Shown here piece after piece: positions 1 to 16,910 of a DNA stretch of 64,000 bases. The stretch spans positions 3,305,375 through 3,369,374 of the forward strand of contig NC_087072.1 in the NCBI RefSeq assembly GCF_026151205.1. Direction: 5' to 3'. The translations under genes were made by a program, and so were the position numbers. The notes below the pieces were generated by a model, which ran no database searches, was not told where the DNA came from, and saw only the letters and a program-made list of their open reading frames with translations. The number at the start of each line of letters is the position of its first letter. Within the stretch, counting starts at the first letter, position 1. The stretch is from Bolinopsis microptera. Lineage: Eukaryota; Ctenophora; Tentaculata; Lobata; Bolinopsidae.

Positions 1-272
1 CTTGATAGTGTGTTGGTCGCTCCTCCAACTGACTGTGATGCTAACCGTCCAGTCATGAACGGAACATTAACATTCTTTAGTTATAGCATGTTTCGGTTTC
101 ATTGTTCAATTGCGGAGATTAGTATTATTAAAAACATTTACTCTAATATGAGACATACTATAACTAAAAAATTATGTTATTAAAAAATACTAAAAAATTA
201 TGTTATTATTCTGTTCCTGACTGGACGATAAGCATCACAGTCAGTTGGAGGAGCGACCAACACACTATCAAG
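1..272. mobile_element. Foldback / MITE-like hairpin element
   Basis: The first 62 bases are the reverse complement of bases 211-272 with about four mismatches. Both ends read CTTGATAGTGTGTTGG inward, and the interior of about 150 bp is AT-rich, with the phrase AAAAATTATGTTATT repeated. There is no coding potential. This is the anatomy of a short non-autonomous DNA element or foldback element. Because it begins at base 1, the true left edge and any target-site duplication cannot be seen. Confidence 0.65.
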
Positions 273-1282
273 ATCGGTTGTTTATCTTAAACCCCATCCC
301 CGCCCCCACCCCCCCAACAGTTTGTAATGTACGTGGGCGATGGGCACGGTTATATAAGTGTACAACAATAACACTATTTCAAGTTCATGACGTAATCATG
401 GCGTGTTTACCGCGGTGCAGATATTGCACGCGGACCTTGCCGAGTCAAGATGTGGTAGAGATAACAATGTGAACAGAGGGTCAAATAAAGATAAGGAAAG
501 TAAACACACGATATCGATCTGCTCACTTTTCCTGTTTGTGATTGGACGGATCGGTGTCACATGACATAACACCTCTATTACAAGTGGTCGCTCGTTGAGG
601 ACCACGGAGCACATCAGGGCTGCCCGTCGTCAGAATACATTTAATTCAGTTGTCAGTATGATTGTTATATTGTGGTGTTCATGTTGGTAACCTACCTTCA
701 TTGTGTTTCTTTTGACTTTGTTATCATGCTGTGCTCTGGAAATTGTGATAGTACCTGTTCGATTTGTTAAGGAGACGATCTCCCTGTTCATATGTTACAG
801 GATCAGAATGTTCGTGAGGAACAGTCACCAAAAGTGAGTTGCTTACCTGCTGTGTGTTTTCGTACTCTGGTCTTCACTCAAGTTGCAAAGCTGCAATAAA
901 CGTATCGCAAAGAACATATATATCTGAAAATTGTGTTAGTACCAGTTTGATCAGTTAAGGTGAGGATTGCCTCAATCTGTCGGGTTCAGCTTAACTGTCT
1001 AGGTCATGAGTAGAACCGAAGGATCAAAATATGTGTTGCTTGTTGGTCGTATTAACTATAAAACATCAATTTTGAGGGATAAGGAAGTGTTTATAGGTTC
1101 TGAAACCTAGCTAAATCGATTTTTCGTGCAATTTTAGGTCAGAAACAGTCATCAAAATGAGTTAATAAGAAGGTCGATTTCTCGGTTATTTTTGAGCTTT
1201 CGTTCAGAAAATAATTCGGGGTCCTCAAAGGGGGCAACAAGAAGGCGTTACAAGTGTTACAAACCTTCTATAATACAAGATA

Positions 1283-1408
1283 TGTATCACCTCCTCAGCC
1301 TGCTTAACATGTGCTCGACCTAAAATGTAAACAAACAATTATCACCTCCTCAGCCTGCTTAACATGTGCTCACTATTAATGTAAACAAACAATTATCACC
1401 TCCCCGCC
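1283..1408. repeat. Short direct repeat, about 56 bp unit
   Basis: A unit beginning ATCACCTCCTCAGCCTGC and ending with AAACAAACAATT occurs twice in full and once as a degraded third copy that starts ATCACCTCCCC. Copies are nearly identical, so the duplication is recent. The rest of 300-2,600 holds no gene I can support. Within it, 1,850-1,945 and 1,980-2,065 are a diverged AT-rich direct duplication. Confidence 0.6.
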
Positions 1409-2761
1409 AGTATCCACATCTATACCCCCTATAATACCAGGCCTCTTGCGAGTTGCGAGAGTGACAAAAAGTGCACAGTTTAAAGAAACCCCTGTGAGAA
1501 ATCGCATTTCTTGCACAACTGGGTCTAATTATAGAGGTAAATAAGAGGTCCGGTACATTCAGATACCCGGTATAGATTGGCAAGATTGACAGAGGTTTTG
1601 ATCATTGAAATCAATAAAATGATAGAACAGCAGGTAAAATCGGTTCGATCTTAAATGGTCCTTTTGTGCTGCTTCTTTATGTGGAATTTGATAAAGCTGT
1701 ATTGTAATTAGTTATGAAACTCTAATATTGTGTGGTTAACCTTTTTCAGGTCCAGCCCTTTCCGCTAAGCTATTCCTAATTACTAAAATATGTCGAAATT
1801 TACTGAACTCCAACTTCAAATATTGATGATTTTAGTATTCCCCAATCTAAAAATCTTCGAAGTTTTTCTGCAAAGCATTTTTATCCACGTTTCATGCAAT
1901 TCGATCACTTTTGGCGGAAAAAATATTTTCAAATTTTCAAACTTTTTTTTGAAGTCTCGAAAAAAATTTTTAAGTCAAAAATTTTTGAAGTTTTTCTAAA
2001 AACTACATTTCTCCGTGTTTCAAACGATTTCAATCATTTTGAGCCAATAAAAAATTTTCACTTTTTTTGGTGATTAACTAATTGGTAATTATCCAATTAG
2101 CTGATTGTCCAATGTAAAAATTTAGATACAAAAGTTTTACTCCTTGATAAGATAAACATTCTAGGTTAATTTTCAGCCTTCTACGACGTTCACAACTAAA
2201 GATATTTGGCAAACCAGAAAAGTGGTACAAAGGTGGTAAAAAGTGGTAAAAGTGGTGTTTCCGTTGAGATACAAAATTGGCAACAAGTCTAATTATGTTC
2301 GTAGGGGTCCTAACTACCATATTCCGTTGAGAAATCCTTGTGAACATTCGAATCCAACGGAATGCCACTTTTCCCCTTACTAAGAATAAAGCTATGTTTT
2401 TCCATGTTCTTAGTGATTCAGGACTCTGGGATCTCTGGATTCTAAACGTTACGCAAACCAGTGGTAAAAATATTTACACACTTAATTTGACATCAGTGTT
2501 GATATGCACACTTGAAGCTAAGTTGATATATGAGATTGTTCCAATTACTTCATCTAAAAAGGCAGATAAGGTTTGACTTTTAACAATAAGGGCAACATCT
2601 GATCCTCATCATGTGAGGCACTTCTGTAAGTTAAAGTGGACCAGACCTGTTGGCTGTTTAATTTTACATTTAAATATTTAATAGACAAATCTTTTACATT
2701 CAAGAATACTAAGTACTTTTCAATTGAAATCCAATATTTACAGTATTATTGTAAAGCAATT

Positions 2762-3847
2762 ATGACCCAAAAGAACTCCAATGAAAAGCGGCTTGCAGCA
2801 TTACAAAATAGAAAGCTGACTCAGTCCTCCCAAAATGAACTTGTTCGTAATGCATTGTCTGACAAAGCTGTCAGCAAGATTACCAAGTTCAGTGATTCTG
2901 ACGATGATGACACACAAGACGACCAAAAAATGACTGACATTCTTCATGATGTTGATGAGGAAGAAGATGTTTGCTTTGCTGTCAAGCCACAATTCTTGGG
3001 TAAAAAGGGTGTAAAACTTATGACAATGCAAAGTAAAATAGGTTCAGATGATAGATTCCAGCTCGATACTCGGTTTGAGTCTGGCTCAGACAGTAACACT
3101 GATTCTGAAGATGATGAAACAAGAGAAATGAATAATGAAAGACAAACTTTGTACAACACAATGGATTCTGTGTTGGGTGGCCTTGGTATAACTGCTAAAC
3201 CAATAACAGCGGCAGAAAACCAGCACGTCGTTGATCAGTATGTAAGGTTTGATCCAACTGATGTCAACCATGAGAAATTTTTAGTTTCTCACAAAGCTCC
3301 ACTAGAAGCTGATGGTCCTGTTGAGGAGACAATTCTGGGGCATGATTCAAATAACAAAGAAGATGAAACAAAAGCAAAAGATAAGATTGATCACATGCCA
3401 ATAGTTGATGAAAGTACATTCTTTGAAGTAAAAACTGATTTTAATAAGACTATTGCTGATAACACAAGCAATTCCAACGGTTTTAGTTTCAAATTTGATT
3501 TTGCTATTGAGAGTTCACAAACTAATGTCCAAGAGAGTGATACAAATCAGGCCCAAGCACAGGACTTCTCAATTAAAGAACTTCAACGTGATTCTTCCGA
3601 TGAAGAAGAAACAATTGACACTAAAACTTTTAATAAAGAATCTGTAAAACGTCAACAAGACAACTATTTCTTTTACAGCATAAACCCCTTATTTAGAAAG
3701 GGTCCCATTTCTCAGTTCAAGAGAACTAAAACTATGGAAGAAATTGAGCAAGATTGGATATCCCAGAGACAACAGCTTACTGCAGAATACAAGAAGAGGC
3801 ATAAAGATGCTGTCAGGTTTCAGAAGAAGTTTATTGCTAAAACCTGA
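2762..3847 (+). CDS. NOL8-like nucleolar protein, C-terminal region (single exon)
   Basis: A 361-residue open frame from the first in-frame ATG (2762) to TGA. The reading frame is open further upstream but has no ATG there. The product is very acidic in its first half (runs of Asp/Ser near residues 45-60 and 110-125). It carries the segment KPQFLGKKGVKLMTMQSKIG followed by SDDRFQLDTRF, which resembles the conserved C-terminal block of vertebrate NOL8 (pattern F-x-G-x-x-G-x-K-L-M, then DERF-x-x-D-x-RF). It ends in a basic helix, RQQLTAEYKKRHKDAVRFQK, like the family's tail. NOL8 is a nucleolar protein linked to ribosome biogenesis and normally has an N-terminal RRM, which is not in this frame. 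TTTACAG just upstream (about 2,735-2,745) could be a splice acceptor, so the RRM may lie in unrecognised upstream exons. An AATAAA at 3897-3902 fits as poly(A) signal. The NOL8 assignment is by motif memory. Confidence 0.68.
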   Translation: MTQKNSNEKRLAALQNRKLTQSSQNELVRNALSDKAVSKITKFSDSDDDDTQDDQKMTDILHDVDEEEDVCFAVKPQFLGKKGVKLMTMQSKIGSDDRFQLDTRFESGSDSNTDSEDDETREMNNERQTLYNTMDSVLGGLGITAKPITAAENQHVVDQYVRFDPTDVNHEKFLVSHKAPLEADGPVEETILGHDSNNKEDETKAKDKIDHMPIVDESTFFEVKTDFNKTIADNTSNSNGFSFKFDFAIESSQTNVQESDTNQAQAQDFSIKELQRDSSDEEETIDTKTFNKESVKRQQDNYFFYSINPLFRKGPISQFKRTKTMEEIEQDWISQRQQLTAEYKKRHKDAVRFQKKFIAKT

Positions 3848-3903
3848 CTTGAAATTTTTAACTTCTTAACTTACAAGGGTATTTATTTGATTTTTTAATA
3901 AAG

Positions 3904-5220
3904 GTTTTTAACTCATTTAGCTCTTATCAAAGTGCAACAAGAATTTGTTTGTTTTACTTTCATTCCATCCTATAGTCAAGCTCATACTCTGAGGTTTTTA
4001 TTTGCAGCGCTGAGACCGATAATGTGGCTATTTTCTCGCAGTATTTTACAGATTTCAAACATAAATTAATGGATTAAGTTTGTATGAAGTTGTTAGAACT
4101 ATACTAACGAAAACATGGTTTGGTAATTTAAACCTATTCAGTATCCAAGTAGGCTGAGCACTTACGGTAGATATCGAACAGTCTTTAGTAATAACTTTAC
4201 CCTTGTGTCTATCCTTCTGTCTACCCTTAGTGGTCGGGCTTTTTGGGTACTGATCAATTTTTTTTAAAACAATTGGACATGTGATTTATTTAATTTACAG
4301 CAGTGAAAGTTGTGTACCAATATTTTAAGTTGATTGTTTGATCGCTGTCAAATCTCATGACAAGCTTGGTTAAATTATTATGCTGGACCAATTTCTGCAT
4401 GGACAAAGAAATGGCTAGAATTTTAATTGATCATGCCCTATTCTCTGAAAAAAACCCTTTTATTCTACCATTACTACTACACATTTTAACCACACAATTC
4501 AATAACTAACAAACAAACTACTATAGCGATGTGAGCCATGTGAAGGATGCCATCTACCTCCTGCAGTAATGGTCAGGCATGAAAAGAAGAAACAACTTCT
4601 CCTGGCTAGATGCGACCAAATTTGTAAGTTATTTCAATAAACGCTGTCTGTAACCCTGATCCCGCCAGGAAATTGGCATAAATTCAAATTTTCTCCATAT
4701 AAATTTATGCCATTTTATAATGCCATATTGGTACTTTAGAAAAACCAATATTTTACAAAGTTTCAACCTTAGAGAACGATGTAAATTAATTTCAATATTT
4801 ATCTAGAAATTATTTTTAACGGAGAAATGACAGTTTTTGCCCTTTTCAATCGATTTCGACCTTAAACTTGATTTTCTAGCTTGAACACGTATAAGTTTTC
4901 TATAATATAAATTCAAGCTGATTGTACAGTAACTGCCCACACGCAACCCTTCAATAACTCACGTAATTCGTATCAAAATTGCACAAAAGTTTTAGAGCAT
5001 ATAGATATGGGTCAAACTTAAATTTCCTAAAGGTTTCGTAAAATTTCATTGATGAGAGAGGGTGTGGCACGCCATTCCCATTCAGCTAGGAACTCCAAAG
5101 TTTCTAGACACATTTGGTTTGATAATTGAAGTGCTTTCCCAAAATTTCAAGTTGGTTGTTCACAATTTAACCGAGTTATGACTCTTTTAAGATCTCGCAG
5201 ATACGTGATTTCGGCACTTA
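3904..5220. other. Intergenic, AT-rich, no gene seen
   Basis: No frame longer than about 60 codons with gene-like composition, no RNA gene and no clear repeat. AT-rich sequence only. Confidence 0.5.
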
Positions 5221-5239
5221 ATCAGTGATTTCGTCACCC

Positions 5240-5475
5240 ACCCACCCCCTTTGCGGTACTAACTGTTTTTTAGGATAATAATTAAGACACCCACCCTTTT
5301 TGCCGGCTTTTGCGGTACTAACTGTTGAGAAATCACGGTACTAACTGTGTCTTGGTATATAAAATAAGATACCCACCCATAAATTGCTTGGGGGGGGGGG
5401 GGGGGGGGGGTCCAACCCGATGTCCGATATGAGGGTTGATGAGGCCAAAATCGGAATCGGAAAAATCGAAAAATC
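5240..5475. repeat. GGTACTAACTGT repeats and 21-G tract with adjacent repeat
   Basis: The phrase GGTACTAACTGT occurs three times (near 5255, 5314, 5336), interspersed with CACCCACCC. It is followed by an uninterrupted G run at 5390-5410 that continues into TCCAACCCGAT and then ATGAGGGTTGATGAGG. The same ATGAGGGTTGATGAGG phrase recurs at 9,000, followed there by ATCGGGTTGGA and a C run, so the two G/C-tract junctions are in inverted orientation. They look like related element ends. Confidence 0.5.
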
Positions 5476-5984
5476 GGAAAATTGAGAAATTTACAGAATC
5501 GATCTCTAAATTCTAAAACCTCTCAGAAGTGATATAATTCAACCAGAACCCCTACATATAATGCTATATTGTTATGAGAAAACAAACCAATTGGACATTC
5601 CAATAGTATGTTTTATGTGTTTTTCCACTGCAGGGGCTAGTATGCTCACTACTAGTTGGAGTTGTCATGTACTCCCAGACCCGAGTGCTTTGGCCTCTTG
5701 ACGTGAGATCGATTGTTTCTGCTCATTAATTTTATCCCTGTTACTTGTTATTATGTATTAGTACAACACTAGGTACCGGGTTATATTTTGTGGTCCGGTC
5801 TTTAAACAAACCATAAAATCACTAGTACACTGCACCTTAAATGTATAGTCAAGTACATTTGTATCGTAACACATGCTTGGCTGGGGGATCATGTTTTGTG
5901 TCCGTTCGGTACCCTGTATTTTCAAAACGGACAAAAAGTAGGGCGGACAAAAACGGACAAAAACAGACAAAACATTTAGATGTC

Positions 5985-8405
5985 CTCCTCCTCCTCCTCT
6001 TAAGTCTTCCTCCTCCTGAGTCCTTCTCCTCCTCAGTCCTCTTCAGTCCTCTTCCTGACTCCTCGTCCTCGTCCTCCTCCTTCTCCTCAGTCCTCCTCAC
6101 CCTCCTCCTCTATCCCCTTCTCCTCCTCAGTCCTACTCCCAGTCCTCCTCCTTCTCCTTCTCCTTCTCAGTTCTCCTCCTCCTCATCCTCATTTCTCCTC
6201 CTCATCCTCCTCCTGATCCTCCTTCTCCTCCCCATCCGTCCTCCTCAGTCCTCCTCATAGTCGTCCTCCTCCTCCTGAGTCCTCCTCCTCATCCTCCTCC
6301 ACCTCCTGAGTCCTCCTCCTGATCCTCATCCTCCTCCTCAGTCATCCTCCTCTTCCTCCTCAGTCCTCCCCCAGTCCTCCTTCTCCTTCTCCTCCCCCTC
6401 ATCCTCCTCCTCCTTCTCCTCCTCATCAGTCCTCATCCTCTGTCCTCCTCATGATCGTCCTCGTCCTCATCCTCGTCCTTAGTCCTCGTCCTCCTTATCC
6501 TCCTCCTTAGTCCTCCCCCAGTCCTCCTCATCATCCTCCTCCTTCTCCTCCTCCTGATCCTCCTCCTCCTCCTTCTCCTCTTTCTTCTCCTCCTAATCAT
6601 TCCTCCTCCTCAGTCGTCCTCCTCCTCCTCGTCCTTAGTCCTCGTCCTCCTCAGTATTCCTCCTCAGACCTCATCAGTCCTCATCTTCATCATCCTCCTC
6701 AACAGTCCTCCTCCTCCTCCTTCTTCTCCTCAGTCTTCCTCCTCAGTCCTCCGCCTCCTTCTCCTTCTCATCAGTCCTCCTCCTCCTCAGCCTCCTCCTC
6801 CTCGTCCTCCTCCTTAGTCCTCATCCTCCTCGTCAGGTCTCCTCGTCAGTCCTTCTCCTCCTCCTCAGTCCTTCTCCTCATCGTCAGTCCTCCTCCTCCT
6901 CAGTCCTCCTCAGTCCTCCTCCTCCTTCTCCTACTCCTAAGTCCTCCTCCTTCTCCTCCTCAGTCTTCCTCCTCAGTCCTCCTCCTCCTTCTTCTTCTCA
7001 TCAGTCCTCCTCCTCCTCAGCCTCCTCCTCATCCTCCTCCTTAGTCCTCATCCTCCTCCTCCTCCTCAGTCCTCCTTCTCCTCCTTCTCCTCCTTCTCCT
7101 CCTTTTCCTCCTTCTCCTCCTACTCCTAAGTCCTCCTCCTCCTCAGTCCTCCCCCAGTCCTCCTCCTCATTAGTCCTCCCCAGTCCTCCTTCTCCTCCTC
7201 ATCATCAGTCCTCCTCCTGATCCTCATCATCCTCCTCAGTCCTACCCCAGTCCTCCTCTTCCTCAGTCCTCCCCAAGTCCTCCTCTTCCTCAGTCCTTCC
7301 CAGTCCTCCTTCTCCTCCTCCTCCTCCTCAGTCCTCCTCCTTAGTCCTCATCCTCCTCCTCCTCCTCAGTCCTCCTTCTCCTCCTTCTCCTCCTTCTCCT
7401 CCTTTTCCTCCTTCTCCTCCTACTCCTAAGTCCTCCTCCTCCTCAGTCCTCCCCCAGTCCTCCTCCTCATTAGTCCTCCCCAGTCCTCCTTCTCCTCCTC
7501 ATCATCAGTCCTCCTCCTGATCCTCATCATCCTCCTCAGTCCTACCCCAGTCCTCCTCTTCCTCAGTCCTCCCCAAGTCCTCCTCTTCCTCAGTCCTTCC
7601 CAGTCCTCCTTCTCCTCCTCCTCTCCTCCTCAGTCCTCCCCAAGTCCTCCTCTTCCTCAGTCCTCCCCAAGTCCTCCTCTTCCTCAGTCCTCCTCCCCCA
7701 GTCCTCCTTCTCCTTCTCCTCATCCTCAGTCCTCCTCTTCAGTCCTCCTCGTCCTTAGTCCTCGCGTCCTCTTAGTCCTCCTCCTCCTCCTCCCCGTCCT
7801 CAGTCCTCCTCCTCCTCCTCCTCCTCCTCCTCCTGAGTCCTCCTCCTCTGGAGTCCTCCTCATCCTCAGTCCTCCTCCTCATCCTCAGTCCTCCTCCTCA
7901 GTCCTCCTCGTCCTTAGTCCTCCCCCAGTCCTCCTTTTCCTCATCCTCAGTCCTCCTCCTCAGTCCTCGTTCTTCTCCTTTTTAACAGTCCTCCTCCTCA
8001 GTCTTCCTCCTCGTCCTCGCTCTCGTCCTCCTCCCTCTCCTCCTTCTCGTCTTCCTCCACAACAATCCTGCTCCTCTTCTTCAGTTCTCCCTCTCCTCTT
8101 CAGTCCTCCTCCTCCTCAGTCCTCCTCGGTCCTCCTCTTTCTCCTCAGTCTTCCTCCTTCTCCTCCTCCTCCTCAGTTCTCATCCTCATCCTCCTCCTCC
8201 TTCTTCTCTTCCTTCTCCTCCTCCTCAGTCCTCCTCCTCGTCCTTAGTCCTCGTCCTCATCCTCATCGTCCTTGGCCTTAGTCCTCGTCCTTAGTCCTCG
8301 TCCTCATCCTCCTAGTCCTCGTCCTGGTCCTCCTCAGTCTTCCTCCTCTGTCCTCCTCAGACCTCAGTCCTCCTTCTCCTCAGTCCTCCTACTCCTCCTC
8401 ATCAG
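5985..8405. repeat. TCC-rich polypyrimidine satellite, 2.4 kb
   Basis: Almost pure pyrimidine on the + strand, built from CTCCTC triplets punctuated by CAGTCCTCCTC every 20-60 bases. It is therefore a degenerate higher-order array rather than a simple trinucleotide run. All open frames here are Ser/Leu/Pro or Arg/Glu/Gly compositional artefacts. Just before it (5,925-5,970) CGGACAAAA occurs four times. Such mirror-rich polypyrimidine can adopt triplex (H-DNA) form. Confidence 0.9.
7031..7622. repeat. Near-perfect 300-bp tandem duplication within the TCC satellite
   Basis: Bases about 7,031-7,322 and 7,331-7,622 match essentially base for base at an offset of exactly 300, including all irregular interruptions (for example TACTCCTAAG and ATTAGTCCTCCCC). 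This is a recent segmental duplication or an assembly duplication. Confidence 0.85.
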
Positions 8406-8889
8406 TTAACACAATTTATTGTTACTAAAATGTTTTTAAACACATTTGAGTCTGTAACATATTGACATGTTACTGTTACTGACTCGAGAATATTTTTGTT
8501 TAACAGAGTTTTACTCTCCAGTACTATGGAAAAGTTGTTACATGATAAATAAAGATTTGATAAATAAAGTGATTTTCATCCCTTTTAATGTTATCAAAAA
8601 TTGTGTAGACTATTCTTTGTATCTAACTGAGGATTGGAAGTTTGAGAAAGAGACCATGGTCATTAACCGTGCTACCCATTTCTGCAGATAGCCTGTTACA
8701 AATTGTGGAGACAATTTAAATCAAAAGTTACTAAAGCGTTCGCTATTTGTTACGATTGTTATTACCAACCGTACCTCTTTCAATTGTGGACCGGGGTGGA
8801 TGTTTCTGTCAAACAGAGTTGATACGACAGTGTGTTGTTTTTTTCGGACGAAACGATTCTTGTTTGGAACAAGATACCATTTTGGGGTT

Positions 8890-13340
<4,451 letters not shown>

Positions 13341-13737
13341 AAACCGATTTAAAAGCTACCCTTTTCTCATGGCATTTAACCATGAAAATTTAATCGGGTT
13401 TTTTCCCCTTTTTTCACCATCATAAGTTTGAGGCATAAATCCTACTTTAACATTTAGTGATGGTTTGGTCTCCCTAATTTCCTTTATATAAGGATAAAGA
13501 TATCCTGCAAGGCACACCCGATGCGTTTCGCAATCTTTGCACATAGGAGGCCGTGAAAGTCGTCACTTATTGTAACAGTGCAGTTATTGCTTCGAATAAA
13601 ACGTCATGACATCACAACTATTTGTACATTCCCTAATAGAGATGTCTTAGAGAAGGGCAACCATTCCCGTCAAAAAGTGGTCCAAAACAATATCTCCAGC
13701 CTTGTACCACACTTAATGGAAGTAAATCTAGTATATG

Positions 13738-13790
13738 GGGGGGGGGGGGGGGGATTACTCATGATCCCCCCCCCCCCCCCCCCCCCCCCC
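13738..13790. repeat. G16-spacer-C20 hairpin
   Basis: A G run, the 14-base spacer GATTACTCATGATC, then a C run form one short hairpin of homopolymer arms, with AGTATAT on both outer sides. The region 13,300-14,500 around it has no supportable gene. Confidence 0.7.
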
Positions 13791-14539
13791 AGTATATAAT
13801 AAGAACTATTTATAAAGCAAGGTATCATGAGGCTGTAGGCCTGTTTAAAGTGTTCTTATCAAATGTAATAGAAAGATGAGAACTTAACATCAGTTTACGT
13901 TAAGTTACACTAGTGCCATTAAGAGGGGTATGTTGGGGAAACAACATGCTCCCTCTCTAGTGGCTGTATTACACAGTATCTTCTTGCTCCCTTTTTCCCC
14001 TCCACAATTGTTTTACTACCATTATAGCTCATTGCTTCTCTTGTAATGCCCTAATTTTAGCCGCCCTTTCGAACCCCTTTAGTTACTTTCCACTTTTCGG
14101 TTTGATAAGACTTGAAGTTAATGTTAATCTATATTAGATGTTTCTTGTGAACGAATACTCGTGAAATAGCAGCAGCATACTAGAAGACCCTTCTTTGGTT
14201 GGGGTGCCATTTTCGTCTGGGCAGGTTATGTTCCGGGATTTCCTTATTAGTTAGGAGAATATTGTCGTTTTACTACAAGCTTTTTCTAGAAGATTACAAG
14301 GAATCTCCAAAATAGAAGATGGCCTGGTTCAGTATGACAATCTTCAATACTGTGTAGAATGTAGATAAACGGCATCAGATTATTAGTCAAACTTACCTGT
14401 GAATGAAGGGAAGTCAATGTTATTGAATCTTTTCTCTTCTGGATCATGCTGAAAGGCAGTAAGTCTCTCACCTCGCAGTAGTGAGAGACTTATATAATCT
14501 GCGAAAAAAGCCCACTATGGGAAAAAATTTGAACTTGCT

Positions 14540-16910
14540 AAAGGAAATATTTAAAAAACCTGGGAATTGATCAACGAACTCAGGGGTAAATCTAAAAAAG
14601 ATATAAAAGCATCATTCTTAATTGATGGTAGAATTGTAACTGAACGCCGTGAGATTGCCAACGGATTTAACATCTACTTCTCGTCTATTGCTCGTAATCT
14701 TAATTCAAAAGTTCAATCTTCTGTACCATCTGATGGCAATTTCAATAAAACGAAGTTTAAACAATACCTCAAGGGCAGAGAAAGAATAGTGAACTCTTTT
14801 TTTCTCAGCCCCTGTGACGAGGAAGAGATAAGTAAAATTATTGGTAGCCTTGAAAATGGGAAGGCAAGTGATATCTCTGTTAAAGTCTTGAAAAAGAGTG
14901 TAAATTATCTGTCTGGTCATATCTCTAGATTCTTAATTGGTTCTTGGACAATGGGGTCTTTCCAAACAAGCTTAAAACGGGCTCTATTACACCAATTTAT
15001 AAAAAAAGGAGACTCACGATGCCTTGATAACTATCGACCTGTTTCTACATTACCGATATTTGGCAAAATACTTGAAAAAATAATTTATAATAGGTTATAT
15101 AATTACCTCAGTGCTATGAACGTGATTTATGATCGACAATTTGGTTTTAGAAACAACACTCAACATCTCATGCCGTAAACTATTCTGTCAATAAAATACT
15201 TAATGAGATTGAACAGAAAAAATCATGTAATTGGAATATTTATTGATCTAAGTAAAGCATTTGACACAATTGAGCACGATAAACTCCTGCATAAACTTGA
15301 ACACTATGGAGTAAGAGGTTATTGCACTAAAAACTCTTGCTAGCTATCTAACAAACCGTAGCCAAGTAACTTCTTTTCAAACTGAAAAATCGGACAAGTG
15401 TTCAGTTGAGTATGGTGTACCCCAGGGGTCAGTGTTAGGACCTCTACTATTTCTGATTTATATAAATGATATTGTGAGCTCCTCAAGTTTGGCTGAATTT
15501 GTCCTGTTTGCTGATGATACAAATATTTTTGTGATAGGTCGTTCAGCACATGAAGCTTTTGAAAAGCTAATCATGTAATGAAACAGGTCAGTAACTATAT
15601 GGAGTCTAACAAGTTACATATAAATGCAGGGAAAAGTTGTTTTTATGCATTTTCAGCCAGGTTTGTCAAGAGCAACACAGACCTGTGCTAGAACACGGCC
15701 CTTTAACAGGAATCTAACGATTTCAATAGATGGCAAAAAGCTAGAAAAAGTTCAATGTACAAAATTTCTTGGGGTGATAATAGACGAACAGCTATGTTGG
15801 GAACCACATCTTAATCATTTATCTTTAAAGCTGAACTCCAGTATTGTATCGATTAAGAGAATTTGCAAATTCATTCCCAAATCTGAATATTTGAAACTAT
15901 ACAATGCTCTTTTTATGTCACATCTTAGCTATTGTATAAGTTGCTGGGGTGGGATCCCTAAACATGCATAAGCTGAATAAAATCTTTGCTATTCAAAAAC
16001 GATGTATACGACTGCTATTTGGTAACATTCCCAATTTTGATCATAAAGAATACTACTTAACCTGTGCACGTTCAAGAACTTATAACGAACATATGGCTAA
16101 AAAGAACTACTGTCTTGAACACACTAAACCGCTATTTACTGAGCAGAAAATTATGAACCTGGAGAATCTGCACATGTACCATACATTTATGGAGCTATTC
16201 AAAATTCTTAAATTTGATGTCCCCCAGTCGATTAAAGATCTTTTCAAGTTCTGTCCTAGAAATGAAAAACTTCGTCTGATTGTCCCATTACTGAGGTTAG
16301 ATATCTCCCAACAGAACTTCTTGTACACCTCTACGAAAATATGGAATGATCTCATCCCCTATGTATTCGAAATATGTGATGCTAATGTAGATGGGATAAT
16401 AATCCCGGGTTCTTCCAAAAATTCAGACTTATCAGCCTCGTCAGGTATTATTAAATCTAACCTTAAAAAGCACTTGCTATCCCTCCAAAATCGAGGTGAC
16501 CCTAATATATGGTAACTAATCTATATTATATCTCAAATTCTACATCTGGTACGGCTCTGCACACATGATATCTCTCTCTGCCATGAAACATGGCTAACCT
16601 TTCAAACTATGATTTAAAACATAAACCTAAACTAAAACTCAACTGGGCTCTCCTATGTCACCAAACTAGACCAATAAGCAATTTTAGCTTAGATAATTAT
16701 ATTTTTCTATATTTGTATAATAAGTATTATATTGACGTAGTGGATGGTTGAGGGGGTTTCAAGCACAGGTCACTCTCAAATCCTAAAGATAAGCAGTGGC
16801 CTTCGGCACTTGAAACCTCTTCAAACCTCCCCTGATTTATTTATTATTGATATTGTTTGATTGTGCCGTAAAAATAAATATTTGTTTTATTAAATATTTG
16901 TTTTATTAGT
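14540..16910 (+). mobile_element. Decayed non-LTR retrotransposon (Jockey/CR1-like LINE)
   Basis: This is the 5'-truncated reverse-transcriptase half of a LINE, broken into frames by stops and frameshifts. In order: KTWELINELRGKSKK near 14,560; the RT region NYRPVSTLPIFGKILEKI (about 15,030-15,085) with QFGFR (about 15,140); [17 protein letters not shown] (about 15,237); GVPQGSVLGPLLF (about 15,415); and the catalytic box FADDT (about 15,508). After these come the thumb/connection part with CTKFLGVIIDE (about 15,755) and LSYCISCWGG, and a C-terminal frame ending at 16,515. A 3' region of about 400 bp ends in two copies of AAATATTTGTTTTATT (16,875-16,910), a short tandem tail typical of CR1/Jockey-type elements rather than poly(A). 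It is not functional: a stop follows QFGFRNNTQ and further breaks occur near 15,345, 15,578 and 15,970. It lies just upstream of the ASXL-like exons and may sit within an intron of that gene. Confidence 0.88.

Noticed and set aside
2636..2761. Upstream extension of the NOL8-like frame
   Set aside because: No ATG in the extension, composition changes to hydrophobic/aromatic, and a possible acceptor lies just before the first ATG.
13356..13544. Minus-strand 62-codon frame with CKDCETHRVC
   Set aside because: The Cys words are tempting, but the frame has no further zinc-finger pattern, no splice borders, and lies in or beside the low-quality block.
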